Positions 1 through 10,146 of a DNA stretch of 64,000 nucleotides are shown here, piece after piece. The DNA lies in assembly GCA_012729835.1 (NCBI GenBank), contig JAAYCK010000028.1, positions 1-64,000 of the forward strand. The letters are read 5' to 3'. Position 1 is the stretch's first letter. Every line of letters begins with the position of its first letter. Both the position numbers and the translations under genes were made by a program. Source of the stretch: Syntrophomonadaceae bacterium. GTDB taxonomy: Bacteria; Bacillota; Syntrophomonadia; Syntrophomonadales; Syntrophomonadaceae. Below the pieces are notes generated by a model. That model made no database searches and was not told the DNA's origin. It saw only the letters and a program-made list of their open reading frames with translations.

Positions 1-159
1 AACAAATGATAGCACAAGCCCGAAATGATGTGCAATAATTAGAACAATTAGCTTGTATATATATTATACGGGATCTCAGCATAGTATTATTGTACAAGCA
101 GGAATTAGTAGTGGGTTTGTCTAATAAGCTAATAGTATTCTCGGGAGGGCTTGCCTAAG

Positions 160-2592
160 ATGGCCACAAAAAAAACTAAAAAGTTCCGGAAGATAAATAT
201 TGATAAAAAGAATGTATTATACGTTTTATCGCTGATCTTTCTTATATTGGCTGGTATGGCTGTAGGCATGTTCGTTTTCGCGGCATCTACACTTCCCAAA
301 TGGGACCCCCAGCAGCTGACCGGCATGACCAGCAGTATAATTTATGATCAGAACGACAAGGCTGTGTCCAGTCTGCACGCTGAAGAAAACCGCACCCAGA
401 TTGATCTCGATCAGGTCCCGCCGGATTTAGTTCAGGCCTTCGTAGCTATTGAAGACCAGAATTTTTATGATCACCACGGCGTAAACTTCCGTGGTATAGC
501 CCGGGCCTTTTTCAGAAACGTACAATCAGGGGATATGACCGGGCAAGGCGCCAGCAGTATCACCCAGCAACTGGCTCGCAACGCCTTTCTTTCTTTCGAT
601 AAGCGCTGGGAGCGAAAACTGAAAGAGATCATACTGGCCTTTAAACTAGAAGCTACTTATTCTAAAGATGAAATAATCTGTATGTATATGAACAAGATCT
701 ATTTCGGATCAGGAGCCTACGGTGTTCAGGCTGCAGCCAATACCTTTTTCGGCAAGGACGCCAAAAAGTTGACCCTCGAAGAATGCGCCCTGTTGGCTGG
801 TCTGCCACAAAGCCCCAATGCCTACGATCCCTTCCAACACTTTGATCTGGCCAAACAGCGCCAACAACAGGTATTAAACAGCATGGTGCATTGTGGTTAT
901 ATTGACGGTGATACTGCTGCTACCGCCAGTGATGCCCCTCTACATTTCAAAAAGTCTGTAAGCGGTAATGTGCGTTACGGTTATTACTTAGATGCGGTAG
1001 TAGATGAAGCGGTCGCAATTATTAACAAAACCGATTTATACAACAATCCCAACGATGCCATCTACCGATCAGGCCTGCAGATCTATACCGCCCTGGATCC
1101 TGATGTACAGAGCTACGCTGAGGAAGTCTACGCCGACTCAGCCAATTTCCCTGCTGAAAGCAAAGGTGGAGAAATAGTTCAATCCGCTATGGTTCTTTCC
1201 GATTACCGCACCGGTGAAGTAAAAGCTTTAATGGGCGGCAGAAACTACACCGTGCAGAGAGGTTTCAACCGGGCGATAAACGCTCACCGCCAGCCTGGTT
1301 CTGCTATCAAGCCCATTGCTGTTTATTCCCCGGCCCTGGAATCCGGAATCATGCCGTTTTATGTGCTGGATGATGCACCGATATCATTTCAAGCCGGAGG
1401 CACCGTTTGGAGCCCCCAAAACTATGATGGCTCCTTCCGCGGTCCTATCACCATGCGCACAGGGGTGCAGCAATCTATAAACACCTATGCTGTCCAGATG
1501 GTCGATAAGATAGGAATCAGGAAAAGCTTCGATTTTGCCAAGTCTATGGGATTAAGTGTAACCGATACCCCGGGCAAAAACGATTTGGCTCTGGCTCCGC
1601 TGTCTCTGGGGGGCCTTACCTACGGTGTCACACCTGTGCAGATGTCGGCTGCCTTTGGTACTATCGCCAACGGCGGTGTATATGCCAAACCTCACCTGAT
1701 AAGAAAAATCATCGATGCTGACGGAGTGGTCATCTATACGGCCAAGCCTAGCTACAATCGAGTAATGCGGCTGCAGACCGCATGGCTGATGAGTGATCTG
1801 CTGCGTGGAGTAGTAACCGGAGGTACTGGTACCGCTGCTGCGGTCCCCGGGGTCTATACAGCAGGTAAAACTGGCACATCAGAAGAAAGCAACAATGTCT
1901 GGTTCTGTGGATTTACTCCAGCTTTCTCCATGTCTGTATGGATGGGCTATGATAAAAACTACGCCATGAGCAAACAGGTAGGCGGCGGCTATCCAGCCAA
2001 GGTTTTTCGGCTAATTATGACTAAAGCTCAGCAGGGCCATAACACCAAACCGATGGTCATGCCTTCCGGCATATACCGGGTATCCGTATGCTCATTGTCA
2101 GGTAAACTTCCCTCTGATTTCTGTCCAGCAGATAGCATTATAAGCGATTATTGCACGAAGTATGGGGCACCTGAAGGAACCTGTGACAAACATCAGTCAA
2201 TTTATATTTGTCCTGATTCCGGCTTGTTAGCCGGTAAGTATTGTCCATATCCTCTGCTATGGGCAAGCTACAAAAGCGAGAACAGCATTAGTGAGGAACA
2301 ACCACCAACCCAGAAATGCGATATCCATATAGAGGCTCCGTTGCTGCAAAAACCAAATAACGATTATGAGGCTACCACTGGTGGCGAGGTATACATTTGC
2401 ACCGATCCTCGTCATGGCGGCCGCATATTCAAAGCCTTACTTCCCGGCACCTTACAGGCCGGAGGATGCCCAGACGAATTTGTTCAAAAGGTAGACCTCC
2501 CGCCTGGCAAAGACATTCCTGGCTGCGGTCTCTCTGATCATCAGCTTCGAGCCAAAACCCCCCGGGATGTGATCGATAACATAATCAACTAA
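160..2592 (+). CDS. PBP1A-family bifunctional peptidoglycan synthase
   Basis: Class A penicillin-binding protein that polymerises lipid II and cross-links peptides on the outer face of the membrane. Visible in order: a basic cytoplasmic start, one membrane anchor at about residues 18-42, a GT51 glycosyltransferase domain (EDQNFYDHHG near 97, GQGASSITQQ near 130), and a transpeptidase domain with SAIK near 382, SIN near 438 and KTGTSEES near 569. ATG at 160 is chosen over TTG at 151 because GGGAGGG at 144-150 is 9 nt upstream. The last 180 residues or so are odd: about ten cysteines in repeated C-P-x-S/D contexts instead of a plain tail. It is the only + strand gene in the first 24 kb. The family call is firm; the function of the Cys-rich tail is unknown. 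Confidence 0.95.
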   Translation: MATKKTKKFRKINIDKKNVLYVLSLIFLILAGMAVGMFVFAASTLPKWDPQQLTGMTSSIIYDQNDKAVSSLHAEENRTQIDLDQVPPDLVQAFVAIEDQNFYDHHGVNFRGIARAFFRNVQSGDMTGQGASSITQQLARNAFLSFDKRWERKLKEIILAFKLEATYSKDEIICMYMNKIYFGSGAYGVQAAANTFFGKDAKKLTLEECALLAGLPQSPNAYDPFQHFDLAKQRQQQVLNSMVHCGYIDGDTAATASDAPLHFKKSVSGNVRYGYYLDAVVDEAVAIINKTDLYNNPNDAIYRSGLQIYTALDPDVQSYAEEVYADSANFPAESKGGEIVQSAMVLSDYRTGEVKALMGGRNYTVQRGFNRAINAHRQPGSAIKPIAVYSPALESGIMPFYVLDDAPISFQAGGTVWSPQNYDGSFRGPITMRTGVQQSINTYAVQMVDKIGIRKSFDFAKSMGLSVTDTPGKNDLALAPLSLGGLTYGVTPVQMSAAFGTIANGGVYAKPHLIRKIIDADGVVIYTAKPSYNRVMRLQTAWLMSDLLRGVVTGGTGTAAAVPGVYTAGKTGTSEESNNVWFCGFTPAFSMSVWMGYDKNYAMSKQVGGGYPAKVFRLIMTKAQQGHNTKPMVMPSGIYRVSVCSLSGKLPSDFCPADSIISDYCTKYGAPEGTCDKHQSIYICPDSGLLAGKYCPYPLLWASYKSENSISEEQPPTQKCDIHIEAPLLQKPNNDYEATTGGEVYICTDPRHGGRIFKALLPGTLQAGGCPDEFVQKVDLPPGKDIPGCGLSDHQLRAKTPRDVIDNIIN

Positions 2593-2609
2593 CCCAGGCT
2601 ATAAATATA

Positions 2610-2632
2610 GGGTCAGGATATTTTCCTGACCC
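2610..2632. terminator. Hairpin between convergent genes
   Basis: GGGTCAGGA pairs with TCCTGACCC around a short T-rich loop, between the ends of the converging PBP and mutS2 genes. It has no good U-run on either side, so it may be a weak bidirectional terminator. Confidence 0.5.
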
Positions 2633-2705
2633 TTCGCTATTGGCAATTATATTATTGCAATAATCATATATTGTCATGGTCTTTAAGTACTAATAGCAGC
2701 CCCGA

Positions 2706-5045
2706 TTATCTCAATTCGACTATGGTTACTCCATGGCCACCCTCGGCCATCATTCCATCTCGGAAAGCCTTGACATAACGATGATCCCTGAGATAGTCTC
2801 TGACCGCGCGCCTTAAAGCTCCTGTCCCCTTACCATGAATGATGGCAACTGACGTAAGCCCTACTAGGTTGGCATCTTCCAGGTATTTATCAATCTCAAA
2901 CAGAGCATCATCTACCACATGTCCCCGGACATCAATTTCTTTGGATATATGCCCTACTTTCTCGAGAAAAGTCTCATTGCGATGCCGATAAGCCCTTTCT
3001 TCTGGAGAATCTCCCTTTACCAAGTGTTCCACTTTAACACTCAAACGCATTATCCCGGCCTGTACCATGACTTCGCCCTGCTGATTTGGTCCGTCAAGAA
3101 CGTATCCCTTTTGATTAATCTCTTTAATTGTTACAAAGTCACCAGCTTTGATGTTCTGAGCCCCACCGATATTCCTGCCGGTTGATTCCGGATCAAAACT
3201 GGGCATTTTTTTGAGGCGCTGCCTCTTCTGCTCGATTTCATGCCACTTGGGAGGTTTCTCCCGATCTTTTATGAGCTCTCGCAACTCCTCCACTACTTCT
3301 CCGGCTTCAGCTTTTATCTCTTTTAGATAGGTATTGGCTTCTGACCTAATCCGCTGCACTATTTCTTCCTGCTCGCGAATATACTCTTCACGTTCCTGGT
3401 CAAAAAGCTTCCGTTCTTCAATCAATTCCTGCCGCCGAGTTTCAAGTTCACGACTCAAATTATCAAATTCCATGCGGCTCTCTTTCAGCTGCCGCAGCAT
3501 GTTGCCGATCTCCATTTCGTTCTCGGGGATTAATCGGCGAGCCTCGTTGACCAGATCCTTCTTCAATCCCAAACGGGCAGCAATAGCCAGCGCATTACTC
3601 TGACCCGGCATACCGATCGAAAGTTCATAAGTCGGGCTCAGACTAACCGGGTCAAACTCTACGCAGGCATTTTGTACTCGCTCATGTCCGAAGGCATAGT
3701 TCTTCAGTTCGCTTTGATGCGTAGTCACCACTACCTTGGCTTTCTTTTTGCGCATATCTTCAAGGATGACCCGCCCCAGTGCCGCACCCTCAGTCGGATC
3801 AGTACCGGCACCCAGTTCATCTAAGAGAACCAATGATTGGTCATTGGCCTTGTTAAGTATCGAAATAATGTTTTTCATGTGGGATGAAAAGGTGGAAAGC
3901 GATTGTTCTATGCTTTGTTCGTCACCAATATCAACGTAGATAGATTTAAAGACAGAAATACGGCTATTCTCCCGCGCGGGTATAAATAGGCCGCTCATGG
4001 CCATAATGGTCAGCAGCCCAAATGTCTTTAATACTACAGTTTTGCCGCCGGTATTGGGACCGGTGATAACCAAAGTATCAAAGCTTTTACCGAGTTCGAT
4101 GTTCACTGGCACAGCATCCGGCCCCAATAAAGGATGACGGGCGCGGTTGATTTCTATGATGCCGCGGTTGTTTACCTCCGGCCTATAGGCATTCATCTTG
4201 TAGGCCAGACTGGCACGAGCCATTATAAGATCCAGTTCCGACAATACTTTGATGTTATACTCGATCTCATCAATAAAAATGGCTACCGCCAGAGTCAGTT
4301 CACGGAGTATCTTCTCAATTTCCCGCTTCTCCTCCATCTGCAGGCTACGGATCCGGTTATTCTGCTCGACCACCGGGAGCGGTTCAATAAAAACTGTAGC
4401 TCCGCTGGATGACTCATCATGTACGATCCCGCGTACCTCATAACGATATTCCTGGCGAACCGGTACCACATAGCGCCCGTCGCGTTCAGTGATCAAAGCT
4501 TCCTGTAAGTATTTCTGGTTATTGGTTGAACGAATAAAAGCCTGTAGATAATCCTTAATGCGGATTCGAAGAGTATTTATCTGGCTTCTGATCGACTTCA
4601 ATGCCGCCGAGGCATCATCGCGCAACTCTCCCTCATCAGTAATAGCATCATGCAACTTACGTTCAAGGTCGGTATTTACTTCCAAGCCGTTAGTTAATTG
4701 CCCGAGACGGTTCAGTTTCTTCCCGCTGGTATAGCTTACCGCCTGGCGGCTAGCAGCCAGACAGCGGTAAATATCCCTTAATTCCCCGGCAGACAGCATT
4801 CCGCCCGATCTGACCCTGGCCAGGTGCGAATCAAGTATTTTTAGCCCGCTGAGAAAACCTGGTTCGCCAAAGCGCAGCCGTTCCATAGCCTCCTCGGTCT
4901 CATCCAGCCACAGTTTTACTGTATCCAGATTACCGGAAGGCTCCAATTCCCAAACTTTGCGCATACCGCCTTCAAATCTTACTAAGGAAGACAGTATATC
5001 TTTTATCTTGTTAAATTCAAGTTTGTTTAATGTCTTCTGATCCAT
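2706..5045 (-). CDS. mutS2: Endonuclease MutS2
   Basis: MutS2 ATPase/nuclease (779 aa, the usual length). In various bacteria it suppresses recombination or rescues collided ribosomes. The MutS core carries a Walker A loop GPNTGGKT near residue 330 and Walker B LVLLDELGAGTDP near 405. A long charged coiled coil follows (about 520-630, rich in E/R/Q). The C-terminal Smr nuclease domain has EIDVRGH and the IHGKGTGALR motif near 740. The ATG has GGGAGCAGGGA just upstream. The U32 gene lies 12 nt upstream on the same strand, so the two are probably cotranscribed. The mismatch-recognition domain of MutS1 is absent, as expected. Confidence 0.97.
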   Translation of the reverse strand: MDQKTLNKLEFNKIKDILSSLVRFEGGMRKVWELEPSGNLDTVKLWLDETEEAMERLRFGEPGFLSGLKILDSHLARVRSGGMLSAGELRDIYRCLAASRQAVSYTSGKKLNRLGQLTNGLEVNTDLERKLHDAITDEGELRDDASAALKSIRSQINTLRIRIKDYLQAFIRSTNNQKYLQEALITERDGRYVVPVRQEYRYEVRGIVHDESSSGATVFIEPLPVVEQNNRIRSLQMEEKREIEKILRELTLAVAIFIDEIEYNIKVLSELDLIMARASLAYKMNAYRPEVNNRGIIEINRARHPLLGPDAVPVNIELGKSFDTLVITGPNTGGKTVVLKTFGLLTIMAMSGLFIPARENSRISVFKSIYVDIGDEQSIEQSLSTFSSHMKNIISILNKANDQSLVLLDELGAGTDPTEGAALGRVILEDMRKKKAKVVVTTHQSELKNYAFGHERVQNACVEFDPVSLSPTYELSIGMPGQSNALAIAARLGLKKDLVNEARRLIPENEMEIGNMLRQLKESRMEFDNLSRELETRRQELIEERKLFDQEREEYIREQEEIVQRIRSEANTYLKEIKAEAGEVVEELRELIKDREKPPKWHEIEQKRQRLKKMPSFDPESTGRNIGGAQNIKAGDFVTIKEINQKGYVLDGPNQQGEVMVQAGIMRLSVKVEHLVKGDSPEERAYRHRNETFLEKVGHISKEIDVRGHVVDDALFEIDKYLEDANLVGLTSVAIIHGKGTGALRRAVRDYLRDHRYVKAFRDGMMAEGGHGVTIVELR

Positions 5046-5057
5046 TCCCTGCTCCCA

Positions 5058-7547
5058 CTATTTATCCAATATGCCACGATGATAATGATACTTTGAAAAA
5101 AGTGAACTGCTAGCCGCCGCCAGCTGTTTCTCATACCATGACAAATCAGGTTTTTTACCCGCTGCTATCACGTCCAGCACCTCACGGTAGATACTCACCC
5201 AGTTCTCAACTTGCTTCTCTTTACTTCTTCGGGCTTCGATCCTCATACTCTGCACCCCCAGTTGCATAAGCCTGGGTATTTCATCAACCATACACAGGGT
5301 GCGGGAATTGAAGATATAGAATCGGCAGTAATCGTCGCCCGCTATCGGAAATTGATAGCCTTTACTGTCTCTTAGCTCATATTCCTTTTGACGGCAAAAG
5401 CGAGGACAGGTGCCCTCCGATTGGCCTAATACGCCTTTCAACATACAATAACGTGAAACCATTATGATCAATTCGCCATGAATCACAATCTCACATCGCC
5501 CCAGCGGTCCAAAGTTTTCAAGCTGCGTAAACGATAGTTCCGGCGACAGGCAGGCACCCTCCACCCCCATCTCTAAAAGACTGGACAGGGTGTATTGATT
5601 AAAAACATTCAGGCTGTAGTCAGTCCTTACCTTTATCCCGCGATCCCGACACCATTTAATAGCCCCCAGATTACCAACCAACATTTCTTCTGGCAGCGGC
5701 TTGAGCAAATGTTCCCAATCGTCTTCTTCACCGGGCATTTGAACCCGAGGCAGCGCAGGCGTAATCCGGCTGTTATAGCGCTGAGCATATGCGGTCAATT
5801 CTCCCCACTCACCTGGCCGTAATGTCTTATTCCCTATCGCCTCCAGGGCTAAATATATATGATCAGCTCCGCTTCTGATCGCAGTATAGGCCTCATTTAT
5901 TCCGCTGACCACTATACTGAGCTTAGGCAACTTGGTTTTTACCGATATCTGTTTCCGATTATTGTTGTAGTTTCTACCCAGGTATTCTGCTTTCTTGTCC
6001 CTAAACGAGGCTACCTCCAGTTTCGGCAGTGAGTATTTTCCCAGGTTGGAATCTATCAATTCGTCAACTGCCTGTCGGCGTAGTTCGTTGAGCTCACTGA
6101 AGGGTATCATTAAGTCACCTTCACTATCCAGGACGAGATCCCTCAACCAGAATACGGTATTTCCCAGACGACCGACCTTGTCCCGCAAGACGTCAGTATC
6201 CAACGGGTGTTTGGAGGCACTTTGGGCGGCTGTCTGTCCGATGACCCTGGCAGAGTTTTGCCTTTCATCACTAAGCATTAACTCCAGAGGCATGCCCTCA
6301 TGCATAATGACCCGGGCATCTACCGCTATCTTGTTGGTCTGGTTTTCTTTAATGGTTGCAGCGGCACCAGATAGTAACACTTCATCATGGGTTTTGAATA
6401 CCCGATCACCAATCGAAGCCCGGCCATTAGCTTCAACTTCAACGGTTTGCCCCGCAGCAGCACTTGGTACGCTCCTGCCCTCTGCCTGGATATCGTTTAC
6501 TACGAAAGCCGGTGATTTTCCGCGAGCTACCCATATTTCAAGTCCATCCCCGATGTTAAGTTCATCCACCAATTTGATCCTGGTGCTGAATGAAGCTTCC
6601 TGACTCACAACCCTGCCGAGTAACACTCCCCGATTATTAGGTTTTTGCGTACTTAGAAACCCGGTCTGTGCATCCTGCAGAAAACCAGTAGAAAAATTGC
6701 GGTTAAATATTTTCAGAAGACGTTTTCGCGCATCAGCCCTTACCTGGCGATTATCACTATACTCCAAATCCAAGACCTCACGATAGGCCTGGGTTACTAC
6801 TGCTACATATTCCGGCCTTTTCATGCGACCTTCAATCTTAAGGGAAGTAATCCCCGCCTCGCGTAATGCAGGCAACATATCGATCAGGCAGAGATCAGCC
6901 GGACTAAGCAAATAACCTTGTGCCTCTGGCTTATCCTGTCCTGAAAGCAAATCGTAGGACATGCGGCAGGGCTGTGCGCAACGACCGCGGTTTCCGCTGC
7001 GGCCTCCAACAATACTGCTGAAGAGGCACTGCCCCGAAAAAGAATAGCATAAGGCGCCATGTATGAATACTTCTAGTTCTACACCCTGTGCCTGAGAGCC
7101 TAGTCTGGCAATCTCAGAAAGATTCATTTCCCGAGCCAGGACTACCCGGGCAACCCCCTGTTCCTGCAGGAATTGGATTCCGGCGAGATTATGTACCGTC
7201 ATTTGGGTGCTGGCATGTATCTTCAAAGCCGGGAACAGCTGCCGGATGGCATGCATCAATCCCAGGTCCTGTACGATCACGGCATCTATATTTTGCTGGT
7301 ATAATTCTGCAACAAAATCCAGAGCCGATTCAAACTCACTATTGTCAATTAATGTGTTTACGGTCACCAGCACTTTCCGTCGGCGTAAATGAGCATACTC
7401 CACTGCCCGGCTGATCTCTCCCAACGTAAAGTTGGCGGCTGATTTCCGGGCACTATAATCTTGTCCTCCGAGATATACCGCATCAGCGCCGTTTTCTATA
7501 GCAGCAATAAATGCCTCCCAGCTGCCCGCTGGAGCCAATAATTCCAT
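5058..7547 (-). CDS. Peptidase U32 family protein, long form with two U32 halves
   Basis: Long U32/DUF3656 protein of about 829 aa. Relatives of the first half (RlhA, TrhP, UbiU/V) are Fe-S proteins acting in RNA hydroxylation or in quinone hydroxylation rather than as peptidases. The N-terminal half begins MELLAPAGSWEAF and has the Cys motif GRCAQPCRM near 195. A DUF3656-like middle follows. The C-terminal third looks like a second degenerate U32 module (GADHIYLALEA, then GTCPRFCRQKE with more cysteines). The start is ATG at 7547, 5 nt after GGAGG; the GTG at 7559 overlaps that site. It lies directly upstream of mutS2. Substrate unknown; RNA modification is an inference. Confidence 0.9.
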   Translation of the reverse strand: MELLAPAGSWEAFIAAIENGADAVYLGGQDYSARKSAANFTLGEISRAVEYAHLRRRKVLVTVNTLIDNSEFESALDFVAELYQQNIDAVIVQDLGLMHAIRQLFPALKIHASTQMTVHNLAGIQFLQEQGVARVVLAREMNLSEIARLGSQAQGVELEVFIHGALCYSFSGQCLFSSIVGGRSGNRGRCAQPCRMSYDLLSGQDKPEAQGYLLSPADLCLIDMLPALREAGITSLKIEGRMKRPEYVAVVTQAYREVLDLEYSDNRQVRADARKRLLKIFNRNFSTGFLQDAQTGFLSTQKPNNRGVLLGRVVSQEASFSTRIKLVDELNIGDGLEIWVARGKSPAFVVNDIQAEGRSVPSAAAGQTVEVEANGRASIGDRVFKTHDEVLLSGAAATIKENQTNKIAVDARVIMHEGMPLELMLSDERQNSARVIGQTAAQSASKHPLDTDVLRDKVGRLGNTVFWLRDLVLDSEGDLMIPFSELNELRRQAVDELIDSNLGKYSLPKLEVASFRDKKAEYLGRNYNNNRKQISVKTKLPKLSIVVSGINEAYTAIRSGADHIYLALEAIGNKTLRPGEWGELTAYAQRYNSRITPALPRVQMPGEEDDWEHLLKPLPEEMLVGNLGAIKWCRDRGIKVRTDYSLNVFNQYTLSSLLEMGVEGACLSPELSFTQLENFGPLGRCEIVIHGELIIMVSRYCMLKGVLGQSEGTCPRFCRQKEYELRDSKGYQFPIAGDDYCRFYIFNSRTLCMVDEIPRLMQLGVQSMRIEARRSKEKQVENWVSIYREVLDVIAAGKKPDLSWYEKQLAAASSSLFSKYHYHRGILDK

Positions 7548-7658
7548 GGCGACCTCCACAAAATCAGCTAAAAACAGTAATATTATACCACAGACCTCAA
7601 CCAGCGAAGATAATTACCTTTCCCCTGGCTAATGCTTTAATAAGCCATCGCTTGGTTA

Positions 7659-8342
7659 TTAAAGCTTGGGTTCAGCTTCCTTTTTTACTATCGCTTCCAT
7701 AACCGTCATCCTGTCGAGCAGATTATTAAGACTCTGCTCTATCCCTTTTAATGTTCCGGTAAGATCCAGGCCTGCTTCCTGGTATGATTCCTCGTGCTGG
7801 CTGGCAAAGAAGTCTTTACGTGATATATCGCCAACTGTAAGTATCCGGCTGCGTTCAACAGATTTTAAACCCAGATCCCGCCGTGATACCGGTTCATCAT
7901 CTTCCCTGATTATAACGCTGAATCCTCCGCAAGATTCCAGAACTCCTTTTTCCACCTCATCGATATCCCGTATCCCCTGTTTGCGAAGTTCTTGGAAAAG
8001 ATCGTCCACATTAAATTTTTCCCGGGCCAGATTTTCCTTGATGATACGGCCATTATCAATAAGCACAACTGGTTTGCCAGTTATTAAATTAGATAAAGTC
8101 TGGTTCTTGAGCGACAGATAACTCATGATATATTCCAATACCGCCAATGTGGATAGGATTATTATACCTTCATAAAATGGAATAGATTTATCCAGGGCAA
8201 TAGAGACTACGGTATGTCCGACGCCGGTCATCACCACAAAATCGAAAGGCCCTAGTTCTCCCAAGGCCCTTTTACCCAGCAGGCGCACCATTACCAGAGC
8301 CATAAAATACATGACTGCTGCCCTGACTACAAAACTCAACAT
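7659..8342 (-). CDS. DUF421 membrane protein (YetF/YcaP family)
   Basis: 227-aa DUF421 protein. The family has a short membrane part followed by a soluble alpha/beta domain; some members affect spore germination or stress in bacilli, but no activity is established. Three hydrophobic segments are seen in the first 85 residues, with RLLGKRALGELGPFDF in the first loop, typical of the family. The soluble part has ITGKPVVLIDNGRI and REKFNVDDLFQELRKQGI, then SVIIRED. A roughly 60-residue charged tail follows. It stands between U32 and polX with gaps over 100 nt, so it may be a single transcript. Confidence 0.88.
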   Translation of the reverse strand: MLSFVVRAAVMYFMALVMVRLLGKRALGELGPFDFVVMTGVGHTVVSIALDKSIPFYEGIIILSTLAVLEYIMSYLSLKNQTLSNLITGKPVVLIDNGRIIKENLAREKFNVDDLFQELRKQGIRDIDEVEKGVLESCGGFSVIIREDDEPVSRRDLGLKSVERSRILTVGDISRKDFFASQHEESYQEAGLDLTGTLKGIEQSLNNLLDRMTVMEAIVKKEAEPKL

Positions 8343-8466
8343 ACGCTACTTCCTCCAGAATCACGGTTCGTTGAATTAGTATTCGGCCAGTTTTAGCTGC
8401 TTTATTCTTCAATTAGTCATGGATAAACTAAGCGTTGAGTATTTGGAAGGCAAATAAGACCAGATG

Positions 8467-10143
8467 TTAACTCCGGCGTGATGAGAGATACTCGAATAGG
8501 CGGTCCTTGTTCCATGTATTCACGACATCAGCCGGTTCTAACCAACCCCGGCGGGCATTCATGACCCCATAACGCATCAAACTCAAATCTACACGATGAT
8601 GAGCATCAGTATTGATGACCATCTTAACACCGTACCCTTTGGCTAGCCTGGCTGTTTCTTCGTCGATATCCAGACGATCGGGGTGAGCGTTTATCTCCAG
8701 AATAGTTTTGTATTCAGCTGCTGCCTCGATTATTCTCAAGATGTCCAATTCGTAGCCGTAACGACGGTTTAAAAGACGGCCGCTCAAATGGCCTATAATG
8801 TCAACATGAGGATTCTGTATAGCCCTTATTAAGCGTTCTGTCTGCTGAACCTTGTCCAGCTTGAAGTTACTATGCACCGAAGCTATAACCAGATCCAAAC
8901 CGGCCAGGACATCGTCACTGAAATCCAGTGCCCCATCCTTCATAATATCTACCTCTATGCCTTTCAGGATGGTCAGCGGCAAGTCCGCCTGCAAGACATC
9001 TATTTCCTTACCCTGCAGTCTCAATCTCTCTTCATTAAGTCCCCCGCTGATAGAAAGTGACTTGGAATGATCGGTCACGGCAATATACTCATAACCCAGA
9101 GCAATGGCACTGCCAGCCATTTCAGCGATCCCTTCCGCCCCGTCACTCCATTTGGAATGGGTATGCAGATCACCCCTAATATCCGTCAGATTCAATAAGT
9201 GGGGAAGCCCTCCTGTTCTCGCCAACTCTATCTCACCCCGATTCTCTCTGAGTTCCGGAGCAACATAAATCAAGCCCAGGCGTTGGTATATATCAGCTTC
9301 TCCTCTGGCACCGAAAAAAAGCTCGGCGTGCTGGTGATTAAAGATGGTGTCACGATGTGCTTTGGATCCGGTGGTGCGCACCAGATTGAAGTAATAGTAA
9401 TCAGGATCGACCATAATTATTTCAAATTCCATATTACCGGAAAGCAGTCCCTGGATATGTCCCGGCTCAGCAGTCGTCACTTGTTTTATGCCGGGATATT
9501 CATTTATAAGGGAAACCACTTTCTCCGGCTGACGCGTAGCCAGCAGGATATCGATATCACTTACCAAGGGTTTTCCTCGCCGGATACTGCCGACAATGGA
9601 ACCATCCAGCACCGGGCTGGTACTTAACAGGTATCTGAGCAGGTGTTCGGCGAGCGGAAGAGCTTCTCCCAGGGTAACCTTCCCGCGGCTCAGCTTCTGT
9701 TCTTCTATACTCTTGATAATGGCAGCTTCAGTATTTTCCCCCACACCGGCCAAACCACGGAGGCGGTGTTCCTGGGCCGCCTGCAGCAGCTCATCCAGGC
9801 TGGTTATCCGCAGGTGTTCATATATATTCCTGACTGTTCTGGGTCCCAGGCCGGGAAGGTGCAACATATCGAGTACTCCGAGCGGTACATCCTGTAGCAG
9901 TCTCTCATGATAGGCCAGACTACCTGTCCTTAGCAGTTCTTCAACTTTCTCCTGAACAGCTCGCCCTACCCCCGGAATATCGGCGATTCGCCCGGTCTGG
10001 TTTAAGACATTGATATCCTCATCGAAGTGATATATTGCGTCGGCCGCTTTTCGGTAGGCCCTTACTTTGAAAGGATTATCATCTTTTATCTGCAGTATTT
10101 CTGCTATTTGCCTCAGGATCCTGGCCACTTCCTGGTTGGTCAT
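8467..10143 (-). CDS. polX: DNA polymerase/3'-5' exonuclease PolX
   Basis: 558-aa family X polymerase fused to a PHP nuclease, used in base-excision and gap repair. N-terminal helix-hairpin-helix region (IPGVGRAVQEKVEEL, LPGLGPRTVRNIY), a polymerase palm with GSIRRGKPLVSDIDILL carrying two catalytic Asp near residues 195-197, and a C-terminal PHP domain with a complete metal set (DLHTHSKWSDG, VTDHSKS, GIEVDI, VHSNF, GHLSGR, INAHPDR, NTDAHH). Two oddities lie in the palm: the third catalytic position reads FEIIM where VDLRV is usual, and the thumb after TGSKAHR is short. It starts 3 nt after the zapA stop, so the two are likely translationally coupled. Confidence 0.93.
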   Translation of the reverse strand: MTNQEVARILRQIAEILQIKDDNPFKVRAYRKAADAIYHFDEDINVLNQTGRIADIPGVGRAVQEKVEELLRTGSLAYHERLLQDVPLGVLDMLHLPGLGPRTVRNIYEHLRITSLDELLQAAQEHRLRGLAGVGENTEAAIIKSIEEQKLSRGKVTLGEALPLAEHLLRYLLSTSPVLDGSIVGSIRRGKPLVSDIDILLATRQPEKVVSLINEYPGIKQVTTAEPGHIQGLLSGNMEFEIIMVDPDYYYFNLVRTTGSKAHRDTIFNHQHAELFFGARGEADIYQRLGLIYVAPELRENRGEIELARTGGLPHLLNLTDIRGDLHTHSKWSDGAEGIAEMAGSAIALGYEYIAVTDHSKSLSISGGLNEERLRLQGKEIDVLQADLPLTILKGIEVDIMKDGALDFSDDVLAGLDLVIASVHSNFKLDKVQQTERLIRAIQNPHVDIIGHLSGRLLNRRYGYELDILRIIEAAAEYKTILEINAHPDRLDIDEETARLAKGYGVKMVINTDAHHRVDLSLMRYGVMNARRGWLEPADVVNTWNKDRLFEYLSSRRS

Positions 10144-10146
10144 TAA

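Noticed and set aside
5995-6603. 202-aa ORF opposite the U32 gene
   Set aside because: Shadow frame with Ser-rich translation and no ribosome site.
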